Part shown: positions 12,401 to 20,685 of the stretch, in pieces
How positions within the stretch are numbered: the first letter of the stretch is position 1
How the letters are laid out: every line of letters begins with the position of its first letter
Assembly (NCBI GenBank): GCA_012862575.1
Contig: BLSF01000019.1
Coordinates: forward strand, 248,001 to 312,000
Length of the DNA: 64,000 bases
Direction: 5' to 3'
DNA from: Parietichytrium sp. I65-24A
Taxonomy: Eukaryota > Sar > Bigyra > Thraustochytrida > Thraustochytriidae
Notes under the pieces: generated by a model
Database searches by the model: none
What the model was told of the DNA's origin: nothing
The model's input: the letters and a program-made list of their open reading frames with translations, nothing else
Position numbers and translations under genes: made by a program

Positions 12401-15400
12401 TCCGTCGATTCTCCATGCATGCATTCGAGAACGTTCTGGTCAGGGGTGATATCAACCGCATGTACAAAATTACTCCCCACATTTGTTCGTTCCATTGTCT
12501 CCCTCTCTTCGCCGTGCTTTTTAAAAGCCTGTGCAGCTCTGACCTCTACGACGCACTTTTGCTCTACGACGGATCTAATCACGCCAACTACTTCCGCAAC
12601 TTGTTGGGGTGGGCAGTTGTTTAGTCCCGTCGATACCTTGGCAATATCTTCCGGCCTTGGCGATCCTGGCAGACGTCCAACTAAAACGCGAAGGAAACCC
12701 AAGAATCTCAACCGCACCTTAGATTGTGCGTTCTGCACAGCCATGGCTGCGTCAACCACCAGAACTCTCACGGTGTCGCGGTGACTTGAATCTGAAATAC
12801 TTTTGCGGCCTAAGCGCACCAAAGCCTCTTCAACGTTTCTTCGCATGCTTGCAGACCCGGACTTACAAACACGTTTGGCGTACAGATCACGTTGAACACA
12901 AGCAGAATTTTTGGCTCGTGCCGTGTTTTGCATCTCCATTACAGCTGTGGAGAAACCCAGTTCCGCGAGCAAACGAGCCACATCCCTGCATGACCCTTCT
13001 CCTCCCTTGCATACAATCGTATCGGTGCGTTTTGAAGCTGATGTTGAGGCGATGGATTTTCTGATGACTTCATTTCTCACGCGGAGAACTCCAAGCTGCG
13101 GCGCAAGCACTTTGTCCAATGCAGCCTCAAGCTCAACTAGAAAGGGCGAAAAGTCATTTTCGGAGAAGTAAACTATAACTGCGTGCTTGGATTCCAGTGC
13201 GCTTTGCTTGGGGTTCAAATTGGCACGCAGGGCCCACTTGTCGCGGACAGAGTATTCGGCCCAGATCTCTTCGCTAAGTAGAGTGTTTTGTTGCCATTTC
13301 ACGGTGAGAGGGTTGCTCGACTTGCCCCAAATAGGATCGATTTGAATGCAGTCTAATGCGTTCTCAGGAGGGTGATCAATAGGTATGACTTGTACTCTGC
13401 CTGGCTCAAGAATGAAGCCTAATTGCTTGGAGTGGATAGTTAGAGCCACCGTTCGCTGCGAATCTACATTCTGGGCTCTGAGAAAGCTCTGGGAATTGGC
13501 TTTATTGTGCTTCGAGAGACGGCTTTCCCAACGAATAGAGAGGCTCACTCGACCTGGAGTTTCAGCCATCTCGAGCTGCTCTGCCGGTGAGTCCTGGACT
13601 CCAGAACTTTGGAACGATTTGGAGCCAACAAAAGTCCACATCCAGGGCACACGGCTCCCGTTGCAAATGAGAGATGCAACGGTTTGCGCCTCGACGCTTC
13701 CAAGGGTGTGAAAGCACTGTTTGACTTGGGAAACTACCTTGGCCAGCGGCTTTCGAGATGGAAAGCCAGAAAGTCCGCAGGCCGCAATGGAGATGATCCG
13801 GTCGTCCAAAGTACTGTCAACGAGCTCAACAACGTGAGAAATCTCCTCGAGCGGCATTGTTTGGGTAAAAATCACCTCCATTGTGTGAGGTTCAAAGGCA
13901 ACAACTTTTATCCTGTTCATTTCCATCTTGCGGTTGTTGAGCTCAGCCCCGCAAACGCGGACAGACATCTTGAAGTTGGAAGCTGAGAAGATGCCTTCGT
14001 TTGCTAAATGACTCGTGGCATCGTAGGAAGTCTCACCCTGCACAGACTCGGGAATTTGCTCCGATGCAGACCGCCATCGAGCCCGACCGCCTTCGGGAGT
14101 CGTCTGCTGCTGAGCGACAGCTCTTCGCCTTTCTCCGCTAAAATCGATACCGTGCCCTAAGAGAATAATCCGCTGATCTCGAGGGAGAGTTCCACTTGCA
14201 GGAACGCGTTGATTGCCACTGTGGCGGCTGGCAACGTGAATGTTCACGCTAAGGTCAACACGAATGTCTTTGTCCAAATGCCCGTCAGCTTTGAGCTGGC
14301 AAAACTCAACACCTCCGATGGTTTGAACAGCTTTGTTGTGCGAAAGAACCGATATTTGTTTCCGTCTGATCATTGGACTAGTCGCGTACAAAGTCAGTTC
14401 ACACGTTGCTTTCCTTCTTTTTGTCTCTATACCAGCCTCTATGGAGCCCTCTCCAACACTTATCGATACATTTGGAGGCGGTTTGCCGAGTTCAGAGCCC
14501 AATCTTTCGAAAAGCATGAGAAGCTGGGGCTTTGAAAGCCGAATTGCGCCACGCTCCGCACCAGTTTCGAGGATTTTTAGGAGAGCAAGTTCAATTCGAG
14601 CGGTTTTCAGCGCATTGCTCGCGAAAACCCATTCGGCTGCAACGCCAGCCAGTACGGCATGGACGGACTGCGCGATGCCTTTCCTCATCATAGCTCCCAT
14701 CACCACGAGGAACTGAAAGCAAGTCTCCTCCACTTCCGCATCAACTCGGTGCTCACTGTGACCGGACCAATTTGATGACCAGAGTTCTCTGGTCAAATCG
14801 AAAACCGTGGTAAAGATAGTTTCTTGTAAAAGTGAGTCTTCCCCGATGCAGTCCGAAGCCTTTGTGCAGAGATGCATTAGACCTTGTCGAGCAATCAGCG
14901 ACAAGTGGCGATGATCTCTTCCACAAGGTTGTCTCGGAAAGAATGCAAACTCTGACTTTTCCTGCCCAAATTCAGTCCGTTCGTTCGGCTCTTCCGTGTA
15001 CTGTTCTTTTGGCTTCTCTTTCCGCATACTCTCCAAAAGAACCATTTTGAGACACCGGATGAGCTGAACTTCTCGTAAAATTTCGCCGTCATTGTATACC
15101 TGGCGATAGTCGAGCATCAGAGCTCGAATACAGAGAGGTCTCACAAATGGAGTTCGGCAGGATTCGTCCAGTGCCTGGCTTACCAGCTCCTTGGCGATGG
15201 AAATAAAAACGTTTCGGATTTTGGCCCCTAGGTATACCCCACACCCTTCCAAGCCTGCAAGATAATGTCTGTCCGTCGAAAAAGCTTCTGCAAGATACTG
15301 TACGATGTGGAAACGGTACCACTTCCCTCGGCTCAACTTCAACATCCTCAGGGAAACTAGCATCGCTCGGTACTTGCCCAGCGCCATCGTTTCTCGACGA

Positions 15401-18400
15401 CGGAGCTCAGAGCGGATGCTCTCTACTTCTAAATGAATGCTACTTAGGAAGTCGAGTACAAGGGAGCCTTGTACTTCTACAGTCGACAGAAGAGATGACG
15501 TCTTCTGTGGAGAAGATGAGCTGTGAGCTCTTCCACGAATCCAATCCTTGTACTGTTGCCCTGCAACGCGTTCCGCGACCTGCTTCGCTTTTGGCGTTCC
15601 TGCTGGAGTCACTGGAAATGGCATCTCTGAAGCACTCAGCTCGGATCCATCTTCCCTCGTGACGAATGCTTCGTCCAAATTGACTTGCAGAGCCAGAGAA
15701 GATTTTAAGCGGCGATATAAGGGCCCCGTGGTACCGGAAGCATTTGCCAAATTCGAGGCGCCGCTGTTTACGGGGGTCGCTTGCTCCACACCTGGAGAAA
15801 GTGAAGCATCGCTTTGGGAGGTGCGTATGTCGGGCATTGAGTTGGACCTCGATCGGAACCCACTGGGTGCTTCAAAAAAGTCCGCCTCAGCTATACCTTC
15901 AGATGTGTGAGGTGCAGGTGGAAAATATGTCTTATCCTTTCTGCCGTTTCGAGGTGTCAGGCAGAGCAGGAAGGAGACTCGCGACTCAAATTGATCAGCC
16001 ACAAAGTCGTAGCATGAGGTGATCTTGCCCAGCGAATGAAGAACAGCATTGCTGGCGGACTTGCGAAGTAAGACCTGAATTCTGTCAAGCATCTGCGCTT
16101 GCGAAAAAGAGGGGTCAAGAGATTCTATTGCGCCCAGTAAAGATTCGTATTGACTCGGTTGTAGTTCTGTGCACAGTTGATCCACAGCTTTATCAAACTC
16201 CGTATCCTCCACAACGCCGCTCAAGTCAAGTAAAGCGCTTTTCCACCACTTGAGCTGCTGTGCGTGTTGCATCGCAACCCTAACACAGGCGTAGGCAAGA
16301 CTCATGAGTTGTGACACGACAACTTCCTCTGTGCCTAATAGGGAGTGGAGATTCTCAATTCCACAGTGGAAGCAGAGCGCTTGTATTGCCCCACGCTCCA
16401 CGCGTTCCATGGCTTGGCAAATATTGCTCCGCGGTGGCAAATGAACTTTCCCAGGCACTAGCTTATGCAATTCGTCCAGGGCTCCTCCAAGCACTTCAAC
16501 TCGAGTCGAACCCTGGGACTCCAACGAAGGTACCTCTCCACCCCAAAGTAGCGGATTTTCCAAAGCCGGAAACGAAGGACCGCAGGGGTCTCGCAGGGAG
16601 GAGCTGCATGCGATGGAGCGCGAGCAGCATGCTTTAAATAGATGCAACGCTGCCTCTTCGATGTTTTGCAAGATCTCTATTGTGCAATACAGCGTGCGAG
16701 GCTCATCTATAGCTTTGAGAAGCTCTTCCAGGCTCCCTACCAACCCATACAAGCTCCCATACGTGAAAGGGGCAGCGAATAGCGAGCGAATGAGGGACTG
16801 TGCAGCGATCAAAATCGGGTGGCATCCAAAGACGCTCGAGTCCAGCGTTCCTCGCTCGAGTGCCTCGCAGGAGTACTTCAACACCAAAAGAGCATACTCG
16901 TGCATTACCTTTGATGCTACGGGGCTGGCGGACAATGCGCCCACCAAGGCATCTTGAAAATCCCGTAACAATACTGTCATTGACACCCTCCTCGATTTGG
17001 TTTCAGCCAGCTGTGCAGAAGTCAACAACGCATTTAAAAACTCCATCGCGCTGGAAACGCCTGCGTGAAGAACGACTTCGCTCATCCCAAACTTAAAGAC
17101 GATATCTTTTGTACTCGCGTCATGCACCTTGGACGCTAGATTTCCAAGCAAGTTGACTGGCGAGCCCGTCTCAAGCGCCTGACCAACGATGCGACGGTAG
17201 TGAGAAGGCCGGTCGCACAAAATCCCGAGCGCACTCACCAATACTGTGGCAGCAATATTTGCCGTGCTGGTGTCTTTCATCGCCTCGAAGAGTAGGTGGA
17301 GAATACTTTCCCGATACGCTACGAAAACAGACCTCACTGTACTCGCAGATACCAGCTCCTGTATCACTGCGAGCAGAAATCTGTTTACACTTTCGAAAGA
17401 CCCTGATTCGCTCGAAACCTTTAGGTGTGATAGATTGGAGTGTATTTCGAGAATGCTCTCAACACACCGAACCACGTTGTCGCTTTCGAGGCTCAATTTC
17501 CACCTACAGTTTGGCGACTGCGGATCGTCTTTGCAGGGTGATGTGTCCTCCCCGATATCATTGTCTTCGGAATACAGTGGGTCTAAGTAAATGTTGGAAT
17601 CTGAATCGAACATGCTCGATCTCTCGGAAATCCAACAAAGAGTTGGTGTATCTGGGGGAGTTGATCGTTGCTTGGACACTTTTGGTTGCTCTGGAACCCG
17701 AACAACAGTGCTTGATCTCTGCGATATTGCGGAGATCGATACCCCACGGACCGTAAGGTCCAAAAAGGTGCCATTTCCTTGCACTGAGCTGTCTTCTTCT
17801 TCGCTTCCTTCATCAGAACAGGTTTTTGTTATCTGTACACGGAGCCATCGAGACCTCCGCCCGAGAACGAGAACCGTATCTTCCGATTCAAGATGAAATA
17901 GTATACGTGCATTAAAATCTGGCTCTTCAAAGCATGCAATTTGAGCTCGCCGGGTAGGCTTGATACTTGCCACTTTTAAAGCGTACGTGGTTAGCGGAAG
18001 CGCAGGCTTGTAGTTTAGGAGAGTAAATGTCGTCGCGTGTTGATAGAGTTCCTGATCCTCGGCTGCGCCGAGCGCCTTAACAAGCTTCCAATCCACTTCA
18101 CGGCTGCCGCGGACCAGACCTATCTCTTCTATCTCGGTCTGCGTCTTGCTCAAATCCTCCCCAGACAAGCTGGTAGCGTTCCACGGACCAGAGTCGCAGA
18201 ATATTTCACCTGGAGAAATCTTTCTCGACAATTCTGTGCACAGATCACGCAGCTCTGCGCGGGTCACGGGGGATGCTTCGCGTCTTGCAAAACCAAGCAA
18301 AATCCGAATTCCGTCAAGGATTCCGGAAACTGAACGCTGAGACTCCAACACCTTAAGAAGGAGTGAAAGGCACTTTCGAAAGGATACCTCGTTCGTTTGT

Positions 18401-19143
18401 ACACTCGACATGGCCGTGGCCAGCGCGGCTCGCAACATCACAAACTCGCCCTCTCTAGTACATGTAAGTGCCTCTTCGTCATTCAAAATCGTCAAAAATT
18501 CTTCCTGGAGCAAATCATGCTCTAACAAGTAGGAACTCGAGCAGATCTGTATCGCCAGTCTCCTGAGCACATCAAATGTCTCATTCTGTTGTGGAAGGTC
18601 GTTTTGTCCTGTGGCCCCATTGGTGTTTGCGCTGATCTGGCATCCGCTTCCCAAATTTTGCACTGTGCTCCATGCAAGTTTTCGCTTTCCTCTGCGCTCA
18701 TCAAGGTCCGACGAAGAAGACGGGGTGTCCGAGTCGTGTGCGTATGTGGTTGCCGCTGCAGCCTCTCGCCACATCTCTCCAAGTTCTTTCTCCAGAACAA
18801 CTTGAACTCGCTCGATTGTCTCGTCCAAAGACAAGCCTTGATATCTCGGCCCATCCGCGACTTTGTCAGTGCCCTCTTCCGACTGATGGTGTGATTGTTC
18901 AGAGAGCTCGAGAGTGGGATCCGTTTGTGTCGGAATCGCGTCCTCCACCCAGCCCGTAGTCCGCTGGGATGCGCGGGACTGAGTCATTTCATCAAGCACA
19001 AAGCTTGTGAGCCATTCTTGCTCTTCTTCTTCGCTCCTCCCCGCGAGGTCTAGTGTGTCCGTGCCAACTTCATTCTCCGCCGAGGAGAACATAGAAAACG
19101 ACGACTCCGACGACGAAATCGACACTGCCGACAGCCGCGACAT
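6484..19143 (-). CDS. Giant HECT-type E3 ubiquitin-protein ligase, single exon
   Basis: One frame of 12.66 kb encodes 4219 residues. Upstream codons to 19245 are open but lack an ATG, so the start is set at the ATG at 19143 (MSRLSAVS). The last 320 residues (about 3898-4219) are a HECT domain, with an N-lobe FxxEFVAGEAGPWREFF, the E2-binding region, and the C-lobe catalytic motif LPRSDTCFF with the thioester cysteine at about 4182. The C-terminal tail after the LLPRYST motif is complete. HECT ligases form a ubiquitin thioester on this cysteine and pass it to substrates. The long N-terminal part (about 3900 residues) is mostly alpha-helical and armadillo-like in look, with an acidic Ser-rich start. 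It also holds a Cys-rich plus Tudor/MBT-like patch at about 2450-2540 and a UBA-like helix set at about 2690-2720. Size and layout recall the HERC1/HECTD4 class, but I cannot assign an orthologue. No RCC1 repeats were noticed. Confidence 0.9.
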   Translation of the reverse strand: MSRLSAVSISSSESSFSMFSSAENEVGTDTLDLAGRSEEEEQEWLTSFVLDEMTQSRASQRTTGWVEDAIPTQTDPTLELSEQSHHQSEEGTDKVADGPRYQGLSLDETIERVQVVLEKELGEMWREAAAATTYAHDSDTPSSSSDLDERRGKRKLAWSTVQNLGSGCQISANTNGATGQNDLPQQNETFDVLRRLAIQICSSSYLLEHDLLQEEFLTILNDEEALTCTREGEFVMLRAALATAMSSVQTNEVSFRKCLSLLLKVLESQRSVSGILDGIRILLGFARREASPVTRAELRDLCTELSRKISPGEIFCDSGPWNATSLSGEDLSKTQTEIEEIGLVRGSREVDWKLVKALGAAEDQELYQHATTFTLLNYKPALPLTTYALKVASIKPTRRAQIACFEEPDFNARILFHLESEDTVLVLGRRSRWLRVQITKTCSDEGSEEEDSSVQGNGTFLDLTVRGVSISAISQRSSTVVRVPEQPKVSKQRSTPPDTPTLCWISERSSMFDSDSNIYLDPLYSEDNDIGEDTSPCKDDPQSPNCRWKLSLESDNVVRCVESILEIHSNLSHLKVSSESGSFESVNRFLLAVIQELVSASTVRSVFVAYRESILHLLFEAMKDTSTANIAATVLVSALGILCDRPSHYRRIVGQALETGSPVNLLGNLASKVHDASTKDIVFKFGMSEVVLHAGVSSAMEFLNALLTSAQLAETKSRRVSMTVLLRDFQDALVGALSASPVASKVMHEYALLVLKYSCEALERGTLDSSVFGCHPILIAAQSLIRSLFAAPFTYGSLYGLVGSLEELLKAIDEPRTLYCTIEILQNIEEAALHLFKACCSRSIACSSSLRDPCGPSFPALENPLLWGGEVPSLESQGSTRVEVLGGALDELHKLVPGKVHLPPRSNICQAMERVERGAIQALCFHCGIENLHSLLGTEEVVVSQLMSLAYACVRVAMQHAQQLKWWKSALLDLSGVVEDTEFDKAVDQLCTELQPSQYESLLGAIESLDPSFSQAQMLDRIQVLLRKSASNAVLHSLGKITSCYDFVADQFESRVSFLLCLTPRNGRKDKTYFPPAPHTSEGIAEADFFEAPSGFRSRSNSMPDIRTSQSDASLSPGVEQATPVNSGASNLANASGTTGPLYRRLKSSLALQVNLDEAFVTREDGSELSASEMPFPVTPAGTPKAKQVAERVAGQQYKDWIRGRAHSSSSPQKTSSLLSTVEVQGSLVLDFLSSIHLEVESIRSELRRRETMALGKYRAMLVSLRMLKLSRGKWYRFHIVQYLAEAFSTDRHYLAGLEGCGVYLGAKIRNVFISIAKELVSQALDESCRTPFVRPLCIRALMLDYRQVYNDGEILREVQLIRCLKMVLLESMRKEKPKEQYTEEPNERTEFGQEKSEFAFFPRQPCGRDHRHLSLIARQGLMHLCTKASDCIGEDSLLQETIFTTVFDLTRELWSSNWSGHSEHRVDAEVEETCFQFLVVMGAMMRKGIAQSVHAVLAGVAAEWVFASNALKTARIELALLKILETGAERGAIRLSKPQLLMLFERLGSELGKPPPNVSISVGEGSIEAGIETKRRKATCELTLYATSPMIRRKQISVLSHNKAVQTIGGVEFCQLKADGHLDKDIRVDLSVNIHVASRHSGNQRVPASGTLPRDQRIILLGHGIDFSGERRRAVAQQQTTPEGGRARWRSASEQIPESVQGETSYDATSHLANEGIFSASNFKMSVRVCGAELNNRKMEMNRIKVVAFEPHTMEVIFTQTMPLEEISHVVELVDSTLDDRIISIAACGLSGFPSRKPLAKVVSQVKQCFHTLGSVEAQTVASLICNGSRVPWMWTFVGSKSFQSSGVQDSPAEQLEMAETPGRVSLSIRWESRLSKHNKANSQSFLRAQNVDSQRTVALTIHSKQLGFILEPGRVQVIPIDHPPENALDCIQIDPIWGKSSNPLTVKWQQNTLLSEEIWAEYSVRDKWALRANLNPKQSALESKHAVIVYFSENDFSPFLVELEAALDKVLAPQLGVLRVRNEVIRKSIASTSASKRTDTIVCKGGEGSCRDVARLLAELGFSTAVMEMQNTARAKNSACVQRDLYAKRVCKSGSASMRRNVEEALVRLGRKSISDSSHRDTVRVLVVDAAMAVQNAQSKVRLRFLGFLRVLVGRLPGSPRPEDIAKVSTGLNNCPPQQVAEVVGVIRSVVEQKCVVEVRAAQAFKKHGEERETMERTNVGSNFVHAVDITPDQNVLECMHGESTERLCAALFVLKSVQGRARTVVLYAILKLAENRVVDQSGLCKYGVWEMLCELSESSLPTLALNSEPSLLNGVIEDARLLEEDIKAGQENYSKCLIDPRGQSEKEHSSLMKLDPLASSGISFTSSENTCVEIAANASVQDDFVFLTTVDTLPVDTSLARIRITAQGNLRDCDLIFGLWSPALKNLREQHSAGSQDRVAWQGWCEGCEGFSCKRSSPVSWESGVVPQVGDSVDILVQDGWTNGVIVGSDAKRVCVAYGQPPDFVGDEVEDDVFRLLPDMSTSGTAQEWLEIRSSRLAPFQSKTRNTFVCRGVSELSGGEASNFEGHMRSEKTQVDSIQSADHTSAEQSWVLEWNARSGDLRYGQGRDQTLDLAILKRGVFGRFHPAFSLRRSSDGPVQISIDLETLEVDACVREINGYAFQQLAKSIPHSRYFGFVRMCCSCCAKRNSVSSLRGVSKQAREDALLYALERNGGEVHKILSELLQNENRFAEPLPPEHLSELERMCSGKTHLKIVYLNRYIQHVVCSWKHVTDQVPFKAKVTTQLEALRGKNFIFVCQFISDSTEFCNLMLTMKDKGFKAVAFIANSELLDIAQFKELCAGVTEANDILALLVPSSDGIVLLSEAAKEEPADVEIFIGFNADAPKAASRLSAAPSLPAAHGMPPSGRKERLEVHPMFLETCQSWEPTERKPPAMSATNLQELLDGAQSLRPSQNSESAPLVTTEQTQPTARRFQGRAHAAFSAASVHEEWRQRVRQILRSEASLGDDDIDVALLRAQAIGVNAIEDQYGVSLPAFPGSSQVAPEQRKMPLESRLPAPYALRQLEDPVGVRVQLNVTYATLLDVLRLRWLNNGQSDEKESNSQAENVPRQLRWRALLQGAIESNGLFSSISRAKRKRSGNVHPHTILSCWIPEMNGLLCSQENAASHVFGIVSDVNTERNMALVCFERADLGTQESWWIPCDLLIVSSCQSSLIGRSRRFSEVFQDAVRVAEAYTARQAISCMLKPEAGGGILRPMFKTSLRDAFRHPKVLQAILSQGLQSVGSILSSEPSLKREAAELTRLRSEISSSGLSRDLCGEIHEVVAEYINKASSDSSVYSGARHNIFSYATESSVQVVELSCCDGHGGPVLISFGVEESIFGQEAPKLASPRPVRNVQSSGTSALRPLRTMVDSWTSQIPDISAEDDILEYIDANSETPRIDFYSDAECTQLLRSVTRWASHPDEGSPSDLETGSEPVRHSWGEHARALRVAQWQKAQMERSPFVAPGGSVWVKFVGFKRRKVVTKISLFPTEVEVAAIDSGLMLALHMTRAIQFSEFSSHEACVQSLASALMDGSRNENIAGAIQNVFAQCFGFISNSTSFYGETIEMTHIEEQLCRNLGVQSLEAFTTRPDMVYSLRCALLFETHAGRRMELGGMASDSVLEFVAMARSYATSAELKTDVELRLAIEQDFSETLAIFLAGDPEQISSPSDEMLGKLEQKYRRLRAIGSKEQLGSRLVRLLKWNYLFRKFSGLLDLRPSRITDGWCLAACISRARGTLFATIQRDAAYSAMRRMLSSTLEKRPQVSVDRWSAPAHGKLEEYYQAFQNYDSNTRTSVLVSKGVCSYPSNSSSSSRGPQSYFEQASHRGIPLFEQAFEQLAHLKASRFRQQFSTPHIAFEVRFTSEFVAGEAGPWREFFTHICHELQDVSASCDSCSCSLLIMSPNQQIGCGEYRDRFLPRPSNVTWQGIQRYKFLGRLIGCALQTGILFPIRLAPLVWKKLCYIPVGRTDLEDVDVTFVNGVLPDVSNHESFALSDRVQVHIPLLAKASALEQVRLGECDAQVAAIREGMVEIIPSNVLGLLRWDVLEEMLCGNPVIDIQLLRRNTIYGGLEGDENHISFFWKFMEETTNENRVRFVRFAWGQERLPATDDEFKRRRVRMLLKSPIPSAPGQDEMLPRSDTCFFNVLLPRYSTYHIAQQRLHTAISLDFTGLDGDDVAL

Positions 19144-20685
19144 CCCGTTTATCCTGGTGCGTCCAATAGCAGTATCCCGCTCCAGTGTTTGTCCAGACTG
19201 CCCACCAGTGTCGCCAGTGCTCTTCTCACCTTGTATGTAGTACAATGGGGGGTATTTTCACTTTGAATGGCCAGAACTCAGATCTTGAGAGTTTCAGAGT
19301 CCAGGTTCCGCATCGCCCAGTTCGCGAAAAAATTAGGTACTTTCACGATCCGGTGGTCTATAGTTGCGTGGCGCAGTTGATAGGTGCGGTTTTTCGCCGG
19401 TTCTCTCCCGGTTCTCGAGGGTCTGCGCCACTCTCTCTTCTCTGCAACTCTTTGAGGTGAACCCACGTCTCGTTTTCGGCGGTTGCCTCATGGTCATGTC
19501 ATAGTGTGGTGCTGATTGGTAAGCTTACTGTTACACAGTGTAACACAGTACCGGTACCGGTACTGATACTAGTACCGTGACCATGGTGCAGAAAGAGAAC
19601 AATTCTTTGCTCTCTGAGAGATCACCGTGAAAAGTCATTAAAACCTTCCTTTTTTGAAAAAGACCGCCACTTGGAACTTATTTGCGCACGAATGAGGCAG
19701 GTCTTGTTTAAGATTTGTTTAAAATTTGAGTTGTTTGAAAACGATACAACCACAGACGCTTCTGTGTTTCATGGATAATTATGGATGGACGGATGGATCG
19801 ATCGATTGATTTGATTTGGATTGCGGAGCTACGAAGGGCAAGAAGAACAACCTCTATAGCAGCTCTACTAGCTAGCGCTACACTCTAAAGATCGACCATT
19901 TTCATTGGCGCCATAGCAGTCGCCCATGGAAATCTTACTAAATGGTAGAGTCGAGTCAGTCGGACAAGTCAGACCACTCTTACAGCGGACACTATCGCCA
20001 CTACCGCAATGACATAATGACACAATGTCGTCCCACATGCAATGTTAATAATGTATTGTACCTGGTAGTATGCAAATGCCACCCACACAAGTGAAAAATC
20101 GAGGAAAAAAAGCCGAGAAAACTTTGAAAAAAGGCGCGAAAATCCGATCGACCAAGAAAACTAAGCGAGGAAGGAGAAATAAGGAGAAGGAGAACTTGGA
20201 AGGTGGCAACGTGCAAAAGCGCGAGGCAACGTCCGCACGAAACGCACTGTGTGGCACCGGTGAAGAGCTCGCTCGCGCATCATTCACAAGCGCCCTCAGT
20301 CCCGCAGTCCCCCGGTCCCCTGCTCTGTTGTCTCTGCGCGTTGAACGCTGGGGCGAATCGAGAGAGGACTGATTGATTGTGTGGCGAGGGGCTCGGACCG
20401 TGAATATCGAGTATCTACTGGCGAACCATCCGTTGATCTGTTCATCTGTTCATCCATTCATCCATCTATACTGCCATCCGTCCAGTCAGCCAGCCTGACT
20501 CGTCGAGTTGGACAGCTTGTGGTGCACGTGAAGCTGGCAGATTGTGGGCTTACTCGTGGTTAGGCCGAGTTGGATCGCTGAGAAGGTGGTTGGTTGGTTA
20601 GTTGGTTGGTTGGTTGGGACAAGCGTCAAAGGTTAAGAGCGGTGCAAAGTGTCTCGCCTGGTGGGCGCAGTCGGAGACTGAGAAA
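19144..20685. promoter_or_regulatory. Divergent intergenic region between HECT and KDM5-like genes
   Basis: This 1.5 kb spacer separates two genes read away from each other, so it should hold both promoters. It contains a GTAC-rich cluster at about 19545-19580 (GGTACCGGTACCGGTACTGATACTAGTACCG), ATGGATGG/GATC runs near 19780-19815, an A-rich Lys-coding stretch at 20090-20200, TCCATTCATCCATC runs near 20450-20475 and a (GGTT)n run at about 20587-20615 just before the KDM5 start. An open frame at 20070-20372 is lysine-rich and low complexity and is not called a gene. Confidence 0.5.

Noticed and set aside
19360-19435. tRNA-like A-box word GTGGCGCAGTTGATAGGTGCG
   Set aside because: No matching B box (GGTTCGANTCC) and no cloverleaf pairing could be found by eye; no other tRNA candidate was seen.
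20070-20372. Plus-strand 100-codon Lys/Arg-rich frame between HECT and KDM5 genes
   Set aside because: Low-complexity purine-rich DNA, no domain, ends before the KDM5 leader; more likely promoter/UTR sequence.
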